From: Streptomyces flaveolus
GTDB taxonomy: Bacteria; Actinomycetota; Actinomycetes; Streptomycetales; Streptomycetaceae
Length of the DNA: 64,000 nucleotides
Direction of reading: 5' to 3'
Assembly (NCBI RefSeq): GCF_000716535.1
Contig: NZ_JNWV01000007.1
Span: 194,645 to 258,644, forward strand
Part shown: one piece after another, positions 15,905 through 23,639 of the stretch
Position numbering within the stretch: the stretch's first letter is position 1
How the letters are laid out: every line of letters begins with the position of its first letter
Position numbers and translations under genes: made by a program
Notes under the pieces: generated by a model
Seen by the model: only the letters and a program-made list of their open reading frames with translations
Told to the model about the DNA's origin: nothing
Databases searched by the model: none

Positions 15905-16405
15905 ATGGCCGACTCCCCTTCACCTCCTGTATCGCGGCGGCTGCCCAGCGGTGTCCATGAGGCCGTACGGCCGGGGTGCGCCCTGCTGCGGCTGGAGACC
16001 ACACAGTCGCGCGAAGGCGTCCTCGACGGTGCGTGGTGGCCGCGCTCGCGCGATATCGGGGCTGAGCTGCCCGCGCTGCTGAGCGCTCTGATCGGACACC
16101 TCGGACCCGTGACCCGCGTGGGGCTGGACACCGCGGCCTGGGAAGGTCTCCCGACGCGGATCGTCGTGGACGACCGGGTGGTGCACATCGACTCCTTCCC
16201 GGTCGGCGACGACACGGTCCTGATCACCCGGGGCGACCAGGACATCTTCTCGCTGCTGGTGGTCCCGCCGAACGCGGCACCGGAGGCCGCCCGCGCCGCG
16301 ATGGCGCAAGCGGTACGAGCAGACAACATCAGCCGAGCGGAACAGATCCTCATCGACACCGGGAGCGGGAGGGACTCCTCGGTCAGCCACGCCACTCCAT
16401 CATGA
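15905..16405 (+). CDS. DUF5994 family protein (first, intact copy)
   Basis: This 166-residue protein matches DUF5994: CALLRLETTQSREGVLDGAW, with the hallmark DGAWWPRSRD and an internal HLGPVTRVGLDTAAW. Its role is unknown. The family is small, soluble and frequent in Streptomyces beside regulatory phosphatases and STAS proteins. The last 23 bases overlap the convergent SpoIIE-type phosphatase gene. A truncated, deleted copy of this same gene lies in the same relation to the second phosphatase (19066-19320), showing that the module was duplicated. Confidence 0.88.
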   Translation: MADSPSPPVSRRLPSGVHEAVRPGCALLRLETTQSREGVLDGAWWPRSRDIGAELPALLSALIGHLGPVTRVGLDTAAWEGLPTRIVVDDRVVHIDSFPVGDDTVLITRGDQDIFSLLVVPPNAAPEAARAAMAQAVRADNISRAEQILIDTGSGRDSSVSHATPS

Positions 16406-17576
16406 GCAGCGTCGCGTCATCCGTGGTGCGCCCGCCCCGCCGCCGCTTGAGCGTGTGAGACAGCGAGCGCGTCACCGCCCGGATCCCGTGGCCGGACTTC
16501 TCCAACTGGTTCACACAGTCGATCAGCTGGTCCTCCCCGAACTCCTCCCCGCCCCTCTCGTGCTCCTCGACCAGTCCGTCGGTGAAGCAGAGGACCCGGT
16601 CCCCGCGCTCCAGCCTCAGCTCGCTGACCGGCGGCTTCTGGCCCCCCAGGCCGACCGGGAGGGTCGTCGGGGCGACCAGACGCTGTGCGACCCGGTGGTC
16701 GCGGACGAGGATCGGCGGCGGATGACCGGCATTGACCCACTGGACCCGTCCGGTCGTGGTGTCCAGCTGCATGATCTGCGCCGTGACGAAGTGTTCAGGG
16801 CCGAACTGCTTCGCCACGGCGCAGTCCATGAAGTCGTAGATCGCGGACAGGCCGATGCCGAGGCGGCGGGCGTGGCGGTAGGCGCCGATGGCCACGGTGG
16901 CCATCGTGGCCGCGTCCAGTCCGTGACCCATCGCATCGATCATGACCACGTGGAGGACGTCGTCGTTGAGGGCGTAGTCGAAGCTGTCACCCGCGACGTC
17001 ATAGGCGGGTTCCAGGATGCCGGCGACCGCGACACGAGGCATGATCATCGCCAGTGGTGGCAGCAGGGACCACTGGATCTCCGCGGCGACGCTCATCGGT
17101 TGGCGGCGCCGGACACCGAAGAACAGGTCGGAGTAGCCGTGCTTGGTCACCAACAGGTCGGCCACCAGGCCGGAGATTCTCAGCAACAGGCGGCGGTCGT
17201 CGTCATCGATGCCGTCCAGCGTCACTGCCATGACGCCCACTTGATCGCCGCCGTCGAGCAGCGGCAAATGGATCCGTATTCCGTCGTTCTCAGACAGCTC
17301 GGTGGGGACGGCCTCGAGAAAGCAGCGGCCCGCCTCGGAGCCGTCGATCATCTGCGGTTCCCCGTCCGTGAGGCCCTCCCCGGGCAGGGGTACGAGCAGC
17401 AATTGGCCGTAGTCCTGCAACAGCACCTGCGGACGGCGGCCCCCCAACCGCTCCAGCACGTCGGCGACCAGCGGTGCGATGAGGTGGGGGGGAAGCTCGT
17501 GCGCGCGATCGAGAATCGCTCCCAGCAACGCTTCCCCGAAGCTCTCGGAGCGGTCCGCAGGCCGTTCGGGCGTCAT
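16383..17576 (-). CDS. PP2C/SpoIIE-type serine/threonine phosphatase (copy 1)
   Basis: The protein is 397 residues. A GAF-like N-terminal part (about 1-150) precedes a SpoIIE/PP2C_SIG phosphatase domain. Metal-binding Asp positions are visible in AGDSFDYAL, VMIDAMGHGLDAATM, LCFTDGLVEEH and TTDDATLLMMEW. These enzymes dephosphorylate STAS-type anti-anti-sigma proteins in partner-switching cascades. The start at 17576 follows a GGGAGAG site; in-frame starts upstream lack one. With this choice it has exactly the same length as its paralogue at 19323-20516. The nearby STAS fusion (21397-22371) is a plausible but unproven substrate. Confidence 0.92.
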   Translation of the reverse strand: MTPERPADRSESFGEALLGAILDRAHELPPHLIAPLVADVLERLGGRRPQVLLQDYGQLLLVPLPGEGLTDGEPQMIDGSEAGRCFLEAVPTELSENDGIRIHLPLLDGGDQVGVMAVTLDGIDDDDRRLLLRISGLVADLLVTKHGYSDLFFGVRRRQPMSVAAEIQWSLLPPLAMIMPRVAVAGILEPAYDVAGDSFDYALNDDVLHVVMIDAMGHGLDAATMATVAIGAYRHARRLGIGLSAIYDFMDCAVAKQFGPEHFVTAQIMQLDTTTGRVQWVNAGHPPPILVRDHRVAQRLVAPTTLPVGLGGQKPPVSELRLERGDRVLCFTDGLVEEHERGGEEFGEDQLIDCVNQLEKSGHGIRAVTRSLSHTLKRRRGGRTTDDATLLMMEWRG

Positions 17577-17712
17577 CCGCTCTCCCGCCATGATCCGGGC
17601 GTATCGGTTGCGATGGGTGAGGCGACCAGGAGATCGTCCGTGCCGTCGCTCCACCGGGGGTGTCGACGACCGGCCGGCCGGCCGGTCACATGGCCCGACA
17701 GGTGTCGGGCCC

Positions 17713-18020
17713 TCACCCGAGTCCGTTTCCTCCTTCCGCCTCTCTCGTGGCTTCTTCGGTGAGGTCTTCCTCGGCGAGTGCCGGCATGCGCGGCGCCGGC
17801 ACCGGGTTCTCCGGGTCGGCGGCGGCCGTCAGCAGCCGGGCGGCCACTCCGGCCGGCTCGTCGGGCGGAATCACCAGCAACTCTCAGCGTCCCACCGTTC
17901 CGCAGTCCGGGGTGGTGGCGTGCGCATCGGCGGCGAGGTCTGTTCGGACCCCACGTGGCCGGGCGCGATGATCGTCGACGGGGCGTCGGGCCGGGAGGCG
18001 GTCTCGTCTCATCGCGTCTG
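17713..18020 (-). pseudogene. Decayed DUF5994 gene (copy 1 of the second DUF5994)
   Basis: Read on the minus strand, ETASRPDAPSTIIAPGHV aligns to ETAAWPDAPQQVMAPGHV of the intact gene at 20654-21169. A frameshift then leads to RTDLAADAHATTPDCGTVGR, followed by a TGA exactly where the intact copy has TGG. After it the frame resumes as ELLVIPPDEPAG and ends at the same C-terminus (EAEGGNGLG, then stop). The N-terminal half is missing. This is a non-functional relic of the duplicated phosphatase/DUF5994 module. Confidence 0.82.
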
Positions 18021-18283
18021 GTCGAGCATCTCCGAAAGGGCGCTCTTGATCCGCAGAGCCTTCTTGATCTCCTCGGGAAAACCTTCGAGCTTCTCGAACG
18101 CGGTGTTCGCACCCGTCCTGCCGAACAGGGCGACGGCGTCCTCCGTGTACTTGTCGAAGTCGGTGTCGAAGAAGAGACGGATCCTCCTCCAGCGCGGGTT
18201 CCGGGAAAGACGGGGCCGTACCACCCATGTTCCGGATGACCGGTCTCCTTGGGGAGGACGACTGCCTGCGGTCTGATCTCCAT
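18009..18283 (-). pseudogene. Frameshifted small hypothetical gene
   Basis: An ATG at 18283 with AGGAG upstream opens MEIRPQAVVLPKETGHPEHG, ending around GWYGPVFP. The sense then continues in another frame as RWRRIRLFFDTDFDKYTEDA and on to LSEMLDQTR with a stop at 18009. Together they would make about 90 residues of ordinary composition. I do not recognise the family. The frame break near 18190-18215 and the position between decayed DUF5994 sequences suggest a broken gene. A separate 71-residue protein from GTG 18224 is also possible. Confidence 0.5.
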
Positions 18284-18427
18284 GTCGGCTCCTGCCGCGT
18301 TCCCAGGCCGGAACTCACCTCCAGCCTGGCACCCGACGGCTGGGTGTGCCTGCTGAGCGGGGTGGAGGCGATCACCGGCAACCGCGGCGACCAGCGCTGT
18401 TGATCCACGCATCGGGTGGCGACGACG

Positions 18428-18949
18428 TCAGTGCGTCAGGGCGACCTTGAGGACCACGATGAGCAGGCCGAGCACCAGGTTGACCGCTGCGGCGGTCACC
18501 ACCGCGCGGCCTGTGGCCCCCGCGCGCACGGCAGCGACCGTGGACCAGCCGACATGACCGGCCAGCGCCACGGCCAGGGCCAGCCAAGCCGCCCCTCTCG
18601 GGCCGATGCCCAGCAGGGGGGTGACGGCGACGGCCGCGGCCGGTGGGACGGCCGCCTCGACGATGGGCCACTCGGCCACGCACACTCGCCGGATCTCGTT
18701 CACGCCCAGGGGCACGTACATGATCCTCGCCCCGAACAGCCGGGCGAGCACATGCGCCGCCCAGAACACCACCCCGGTGCTCAACAGCAGGAGGGCGAGT
18801 TCGAGCCGGGGAAAGGAACCGAGCGAGCCGGCCCCGACCACCACCGAGGCCGCGAGCAGCGAACCGTACACGGCTCCCGCGTAATCGCGCGGCTCCGCAG
18901 TGCCGGCGTGCGATATGAGCGGATCCTGCGCGGGAGGCCGACCTTCCAT
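18428..18949 (-). CDS. Hypothetical integral membrane protein
   Basis: This is a 173-residue protein with a short hydrophilic N-terminus and four hydrophobic segments (AGAVYGSLLAASVVVGAGSL, LELALLLLSTGVVFWAAHVL, IVEAAVPPAAAVAVTPLLGI, and the C-terminal AAAVNLVLGLLIVVLKVAL). The loop between helices 2 and 3 is short and basic (GARIMYVPLGVNEIRRV). The family is unknown to me. The ATG start has GGAAG just upstream. It lies alone between the two copies of the duplicated phosphatase module. Confidence 0.8.
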   Translation of the reverse strand: MEGRPPAQDPLISHAGTAEPRDYAGAVYGSLLAASVVVGAGSLGSFPRLELALLLLSTGVVFWAAHVLARLFGARIMYVPLGVNEIRRVCVAEWPIVEAAVPPAAAVAVTPLLGIGPRGAAWLALAVALAGHVGWSTVAAVRAGATGRAVVTAAAVNLVLGLLIVVLKVALTH

Positions 18950-19065
18950 GCTTCCAGTGTGGTCAGGCCCCTTGTTCTCTGCACTGCCGCAGTGGATCAG
19001 CACGACCACCCGGGGAGGTGGACGCCCTGATCGGACACAGAGACCCCGGCGGGATTCGAACCTGG

Positions 19066-19320
19066 AACACTGCCCGCGCTGCTGAGCGCCCTCACCGGTC
19101 ATCTCGGCCCCGTCACGCGCGTCGGGCTGGACACCACGGCCCGGGTAGGGCTCCCGACGCGGATCGTCGTCGACGACCGGGTGGTACACATCGACTGGTT
19201 CCGCCGGACACAGCACCCGAGGCCGCCCACGCTGCGATGGCCCAGGCCGTCCGGGCCGGCAACGTCACCCAGGCGAATCAGATGCTCATCGACACCGCGA
19301 GCGCGCAGGTGCCGCAGTGA
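19066..19320 (+). pseudogene. Decayed DUF5994 gene (copy 2 of the first DUF5994)
   Basis: The sequence corresponds to the C-terminal two thirds of the gene at 15905-16405. LPALLSALTGHLGPVTRVGL and LPTRIVVDDRVVHID are kept. A deletion of about 20 codons with a frame change then removes the equivalent of VGDDTVLITRGDQDIFSLLV, and the end continues as PPDTAPEAAHAAMAQAVRAG to a stop at 19320. The 5' third is absent and abuts a tRNA 3'-end-like sequence at about 19036-19056. The relic sits against the second phosphatase just as the intact gene sits against the first. Confidence 0.82.
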
Positions 19321-19322
19321 GG

Positions 19323-20516
19323 TCAGCCGCGCCACTCCACGAGGAGCAGCGTCGCGTCATCCGTGGTGTGTCCGCCCCGCGCCTGCTTGAGGGTGTGGGA
19401 CAGGGAGCGTGCCACCGCCCGGATTCCGCGGCCGGTTCTCTCCAACTGGTTCACCCAGTCGATCATCTGCTCCTCCCCGAACTCCTCCTTCCCGGCATCG
19501 TGCTCCTCGATCAGCCCGTCGGTGAAGCACAAGAGGCGGTCCCCCGGCTCCAGCTTCATCTCGCTCGTCAGCGGCTCCGGACCCCCGAGGCCGACAGGGA
19601 GGGTCGTCGGACCGGTCAGCCGCAGTGTGACGCGGTGATCACGGACGAGCATCGGTGACGGGTGCCCGGCGTTGACCCACTGGAGACGTCCCGTCGTGGT
19701 GTCCAGCTGCAGCATCTGCGCGGTGACGAAGTGCTCGGGGCCGAACTGGTCCGCCACAGCGCGGTCCATGAAGGCGTAGATCTCCGGCAGCCCGGTGCTG
19801 GCGCGGCGGGCGTGGCGGTAGGCGCCGATGGCCACGGTCGCCATCGTGGCCGCATCCAGTCCGTGCCCCATCGCGTCGATCATGGCCACGTGGAGGACGT
19901 CTCCGTTGAGTGCGTAGTCGAAGCTGTCACCCGCGACGTCATAGGCGGGTTCCAGGATGCCGGCCACTGCGACCCGAGGCATGATCATCGCCAGTGGTGG
20001 CAGCAGAGCCCACTGGATCTCGGCGGCGACGCTTATCGGTTCCCTGCGTCGGACACCGAAGAAGAGGTCGGAGTAGCCGTGCTTGGTCACGAGCAGGTCG
20101 GCCACGAGACCGGCGATCCTGTGCAGTATGCGGCGGTCGTCGTCATCGACGCTGTCCAGCGTCACTGCCATGACCCCGACCTGGTCGCCGCCGTCCAGTA
20201 GCGGCAGGAAGATGCGCACGCCATCGTCCTCGGACACCTCGACGGGGTGAGCGTCGAGAAAGCAGCGGCCCGCCTCGGACTCGTCGATCACCTGCGGTTC
20301 GCCGTTCGTGAGGCCGTCGCCGGGCAGGGGTACGAGCAGCAGTTGGCCGTAGTCCTGCAGCAGCACCTGCGGTCGGCGGCCCCCTAGCCGCTCCACCACG
20401 TCGGCGACCAAGGGTCCGATGAGATGGGGCGGTAGTTCATGCGCCCGATCGAGGATCTCTCCCAGCAGAGCTTCCCCGAAGCTCTCGGAGCGGTCCGCGC
20501 GCTGTACGGCCGTCAT
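19323..20516 (-). CDS. PP2C/SpoIIE-type serine/threonine phosphatase (copy 2)
   Basis: This 397-residue paralogue of the protein at 16383-17576 has the same length, is near-identical over long stretches (for example PRVAVAGILEPAYDVAGDSF) and keeps all PP2C metal-site motifs (MIDAMGHG, FTDGLIEEH, TDDATLLLVEW). Differences concentrate in the sensor half and in the helix after the Gly-His motif. Two active copies could read different inputs or act on different STAS targets. The start is placed by analogy with copy 1, after GGTGAGGGG. The in-frame ATGs at 20531/20534 are alternatives. Confidence 0.92.
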   Translation of the reverse strand: MTAVQRADRSESFGEALLGEILDRAHELPPHLIGPLVADVVERLGGRRPQVLLQDYGQLLLVPLPGDGLTNGEPQVIDESEAGRCFLDAHPVEVSEDDGVRIFLPLLDGGDQVGVMAVTLDSVDDDDRRILHRIAGLVADLLVTKHGYSDLFFGVRRREPISVAAEIQWALLPPLAMIMPRVAVAGILEPAYDVAGDSFDYALNGDVLHVAMIDAMGHGLDAATMATVAIGAYRHARRASTGLPEIYAFMDRAVADQFGPEHFVTAQMLQLDTTTGRLQWVNAGHPSPMLVRDHRVTLRLTGPTTLPVGLGGPEPLTSEMKLEPGDRLLCFTDGLIEEHDAGKEEFGEEQMIDWVNQLERTGRGIRAVARSLSHTLKQARGGHTTDDATLLLVEWRG

Positions 20517-20653
20517 CCCCTCACCCGTCATCATCAGAGCCGATCGGAGCGGCGGGCCGGGGCGCAGGGTCTGGCAGTGTCATCGCTCCATCGAGGGGTC
20601 GTGGACGCCCCGGGGCGCTGGCCCCGTCACCCGGGCCCGTCCGGATCGGGCCC

Positions 20654-21169
20654 TCACCTGAGGCCGAACCCTCCTTCTGACTCCCATGTGTCCTGTCCGT
20701 CGAGGCCGCTCTCGGCGAGTGCCAGTAGGCGCGGAGCCGGCAGTGTGTTCCCGGGGTCGGCGGCAGCGGTCAGCAACCGGGTGGCCGCACCGGCCGGCTC
20801 GTCCGGGGGGATCACCAGCAGCTCCCAGCGGCCCACGGTGCCGCAGTCCACGGTGATGGCATGCGCCTCGGCGGCGAGGTCGGTCAAAACCACCTCGATC
20901 ACATGGCCGGGCGCCATCACCTGCTGCGGGGCGTCGGGCCAGGCGGCGGTCTCCACGGTCACGCGGGTGACCGTGCCGATGCTCGGATCCAAGGAGCCGA
21001 CCAGCGCGGGCAGCTCCAGTTCCAGTGCGTCGCAGCGCGGCCACCATGCGCCGTCCAGCGGGCCATGGCTGACGTCGGGCGTGAGGCGCAGCCGGGGCAA
21101 GGGCATCCGGTAGGAGTGTCCGTCGCCTGGCGCCGTACCTTCGGCGGGCTTCGTGATGGCGTTCATCAT
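20654..21169 (-). CDS. DUF5994 family protein (second, intact copy)
   Basis: This 171-residue protein contains the family marks LRLTPDVSHGPLDGAWWPRC, TVTRVTVETAAWPDAP and GRWELLVIPPDEPAG. It is upstream of, and co-directional with, the second SpoIIE-type phosphatase (137-bp gap), so the two may be cotranscribed. Its equivalent in the first module is the pseudogene at 17713-18020. Function is unknown. The start uses the first of two adjacent ATGs (21169); the frame extends further upstream, but without a good ribosome-binding site. Confidence 0.87.
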   Translation of the reverse strand: MMNAITKPAEGTAPGDGHSYRMPLPRLRLTPDVSHGPLDGAWWPRCDALELELPALVGSLDPSIGTVTRVTVETAAWPDAPQQVMAPGHVIEVVLTDLAAEAHAITVDCGTVGRWELLVIPPDEPAGAATRLLTAAADPGNTLPAPRLLALAESGLDGQDTWESEGGFGLR

Positions 21170-21396
21170 GCGAATCCCATTCCGGGCGGCTTTCGGCTGC
21201 CCGTGTCTGTCACTCGCCGGGAACGGCGCCGCCGTGGTCGTGCGCACGAAAGTTCTCGGTACCTGTCAGGCTACTCCCGGCCGTGGCAAGCGGAGTGGCG
21301 TGCAACCGTCGCGTCGGGACACGTCCGTACGGCGGACGACGGCAGGCGTGACCGCCCCGGCCGGTACGACCGTCGGCTCATCGCTGCTCTGCCAGA

Positions 21397-22371
21397 TCAT
21401 CGGCGTGCCAAGGGCTCCCCCTCTACGGACAGCGTCAACACGCAGGGGGCGACGGGGCCGGGCAGCCCGACGACCTCACCCAGCTTCTGCCAGCCCCAGA
21501 ACGAGAAGGCGGCCCGTCCTGCCCGGTCGGCAGGATGCAGCAGGGTGACACCGAGGGAGGAGTGCAGGTCTGTGAGCAGACGCTGTTGCAGGCGGCGGGC
21601 GATCTCGCGGTGCTGAGCGTGCGGATGGGCCACGACCTGGGTGAGGACGACGAACCGTGCGCGGGAGGTGAGCCGCTGGATGATCTCCTGGAGCGTTCCG
21701 TCGAACCCCCGGCGGGCGGAGCCGTCAGGGCCCACCGGAAAACCGAAGGCGCAACCGACCAGCACCGTCGTCTCGGCGACCAGCAGGGCGAAGCCGGGGC
21801 GGTGGGCAGTGACCGCCAAACGGTGCAGGAAGTCTCCGCGGTCGTGGTTCGCCTCGCCGGCCGTGCCCGCGACGGACTCCGCAGCCAGGTCCGCGATGTC
21901 CTCGCGCATGTCCTCGGCCTGCCAGCGGGTCAGCCGGCGAAGGCGGATCCCGTCCCTGAGGACCGGCTGCCCCGGCCGACGAGCGGGGTCCTCGGGCGCC
22001 CGCGTCGCGGTACTCATGAGGCCACCGGATGCGGCGGGCGGGACGGGACTCACGGGGGCCGTAAGGAGCAGCGAAGCGGATCCGGTGGCATCGAGGAGCC
22101 GGGTGATCTGCGCGCACGGATGGTGCAGCCGCAGGCGAGCGTGGACCCGGCCAGCCCGCCGTGATGCCGACAGGAGGACGTCCAAGCCCCTGGCGTCACA
22201 GGAGCCGACCGTGGTCAGGTCGATGTCGATCACGGTGACACCGTCCAGCAGACATTGCTCCACTGCGGCCCGCAGCAGCGGCGTCGTGGCCGGCCCGATG
22301 TCGCCGGCAAGCGTGACCAGCGTCTGCTCTCCTCGGTTCCGCCGATGGATGTCCAGCCGGGAAAGGACCAT
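21397..22371 (-). CDS. STAS-domain protein fused to a GNAT-like domain
   Basis: The 324-residue product begins with a STAS (anti-sigma-factor antagonist) domain (about residues 1-110): LVTLAGDIGPATTPLLRAAV, TVIDIDLTTVGSCDARGLDV and the C-terminal helix. The Ser-Cys-Asp in TTVGSCDARG occupies the region of the phosphorylatable Ser. A short linker leads to a C-terminal half (about 120-324) that looks like an acetyltransferase (LLVAETTVLVGCAFGF; ARFVVLTQVVAHPHAQHREI). An internal ATG near residue 118 could give a separate second product. GGGAGG precedes the start. Proximity to two SpoIIE phosphatases suggests a partner-switching pathway. Confidence 0.8.
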   Translation of the reverse strand: MVLSRLDIHRRNRGEQTLVTLAGDIGPATTPLLRAAVEQCLLDGVTVIDIDLTTVGSCDARGLDVLLSASRRAGRVHARLRLHHPCAQITRLLDATGSASLLLTAPVSPVPPAASGGLMSTATRAPEDPARRPGQPVLRDGIRLRRLTRWQAEDMREDIADLAAESVAGTAGEANHDRGDFLHRLAVTAHRPGFALLVAETTVLVGCAFGFPVGPDGSARRGFDGTLQEIIQRLTSRARFVVLTQVVAHPHAQHREIARRLQQRLLTDLHSSLGVTLLHPADRAGRAAFSFWGWQKLGEVVGLPGPVAPCVLTLSVEGEPLARR

Positions 22372-22925
22372 CACGCCTCCCCTCGGCCGGGTTGCGGACC
22401 TGTACGGGTGCTCACCGCGGCCCCCAGTTTGCGCGGAGTTGCTTCGACCGCGGCGGCCATGATGCCGACCCGTCTCCGCGCCGACCACAGGGGCGGCCCG
22501 GGGTTCGTCTCTCGCCGAGGACGACCCGGCGGAGCGGCCGGAGTGCGTGGTGCCCTCGGTACTTCAACCGTACGTCGGCCGCAACGGGAAGTGGCTGCGC
22601 TGTACGTGTGCACCTCAGATGCCGAGGGCCGGCGGGGTAGGGGCGGGGCACCACCTCGCCGGCTCTGCCGGGGGTTCATGCCCGAGCACCACTCCAGGCA
22701 CCGCTGCACGCCAATGGTCCACAGCGATCAAGTGCCACCGGATGCGCCGCTCCGGACACGGCACTGGCCACCGCGCCGTCTCCTTGCACACAGCGCAACA
22801 CTGCCGCCCGCGATCGAAGCCGGACGGCAGCGCAGGCGGACGAATTGAATGCCAGCTCACTTCCGAACCCGCACGCGCCGCGACCTCCGCTCGCCGTGTC
22901 CCCGAGCCCATCCGAGCGAAACGTC
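22372..22925. other. Gap with no gene recognised
   Basis: Open frames on both strands here are short, lack ribosome-binding sites and have unnatural composition. I see no strong hairpin, repeat or RNA gene in it. It should hold the promoter of the STAS-GNAT gene near 22372-22450. Confidence 0.5.
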
Positions 22926-23207
22926 CTACGCCCGGGTTCCTGGCCTGGCCGAGCGGTGGCGGAGCTGCAGCTTGTCCACGAGCCGGAGACCGCGTTTGCG
23001 TCGCTCGTTGAGGATGAAGAGCCTTCCGCCGACGAGGTGAGTGGTCGCCTTCCAGCCGAGACGTCGTCCCGCCTCCCGGGCAGCACGTCGGACGTCTTTC
23101 AGCTCGCCCATTGCCGCAAGATCGTCCGCGCCGAGGGCCAGCTGCCCGTAGTAGCCCTGGTACTCCGGCTTCAAAGCGCCCTGCATCAGCGACTCAAGCC
23201 GCTCCAC
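22926..23207 (-). CDS. Hypothetical 93-residue protein
   Basis: The GTG at 23207 is preceded by AGGAGAAG at suitable distance and opens MERLESLMQGALKPEYQGYY. The product is charged and helical (GELKDVRRAAREAGRRLGWK) and ends with a basic tail (FILNERRKRGLRLVDKLQLR). It looks like a real small protein, but I do not recognise the family. It is the last gene before the tRNA-Arg attachment site and could be chromosomal or the remainder of an earlier insertion. Confidence 0.6.
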   Translation of the reverse strand: MERLESLMQGALKPEYQGYYGQLALGADDLAAMGELKDVRRAAREAGRRLGWKATTHLVGGRLFILNERRKRGLRLVDKLQLRHRSARPGTRA

Positions 23208-23314
23208 CAGCTTCTCCTACCGACGCCGGGCCAGCTCGTCCTTCGCGGGGATATCGCACAGCTCCCCACCTCCGCCCGCAGCTCGGGTGTGCCATGTGTG
23301 TGCTGCGAGTGCGA

Positions 23315-23345
23315 AGGCCCTCCCGTCCGTCGGACGGGAGGGCCT
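23315..23345 (-). terminator. 31-bp palindromic terminator of the tRNA-Arg transcript
   Basis: Arms 23315-23329 and 23331-23345 are perfect complements (15 bp) around a single central base. The hairpin lies about 20 bp beyond the 3' end of the tRNA-Arg-like sequence in the attachment repeat. This is the expected place for the tRNA terminator, which shows that this side is the original chromosomal flank. Confidence 0.85.
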
Positions 23346-23362
23346 CTGACCAGGTGTTTCTC

Positions 23363-23407
23363 TGTGCCCCCGGCAGGATTCGAACCTGCGACACCCGCTT
23401 TAGGAGT
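23363..23407. repeat. Left attachment site: 45-bp direct repeat, 3' half of tRNA-Arg(CCU)
   Basis: This sequence is identical over 45 bp to 57190-57234. Its reverse complement reads as a tRNA 3' half: anticodon loop CTCCTAA (anticodon CCU), stem strand AGCGG, T arm GCAGG-TTCGAAT-CCTGC, acceptor strand CGGGGGC and discriminator A. The 5' half of the tRNA is not present to the right (23408 onward), so this is an att copy and not a working tRNA. Confidence 0.92.
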
Positions 23408-23639
23408 GGGATTGGATCCTTGCCGTGGGGTGCTCGGTGCTGCCAGGGGATGCTCTTTCCCCTGGTCGGCGTCGGGCGGTTGCCTACCCGGTCCTGCTCA
23501 TGACGCCCCGTGCTGGGCAGTCCGCTCACGCATCGCTCACGCGTGGCCAGGGCGGGTTGGGCTGGGGCGCAGTTCACCGGTCCGTGAGAGCGGCACATCC
23601 TGACCCGATCTGTACGTTCCAGAAACTACGGCCGGGCTG

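Noticed and set aside
22255..22848. 197-codon plus-strand frame
   Set aside because: Arg/Pro-rich composition, no ribosome-binding site, and the first part is antisense to the STAS-GNAT gene.
23363..23440. Intact tRNA gene at the left attachment site
   Set aside because: The 3' half is present, but the sequence to its right cannot form the anticodon stem, D arm or acceptor 5' strand. The same holds at 57190-57234.
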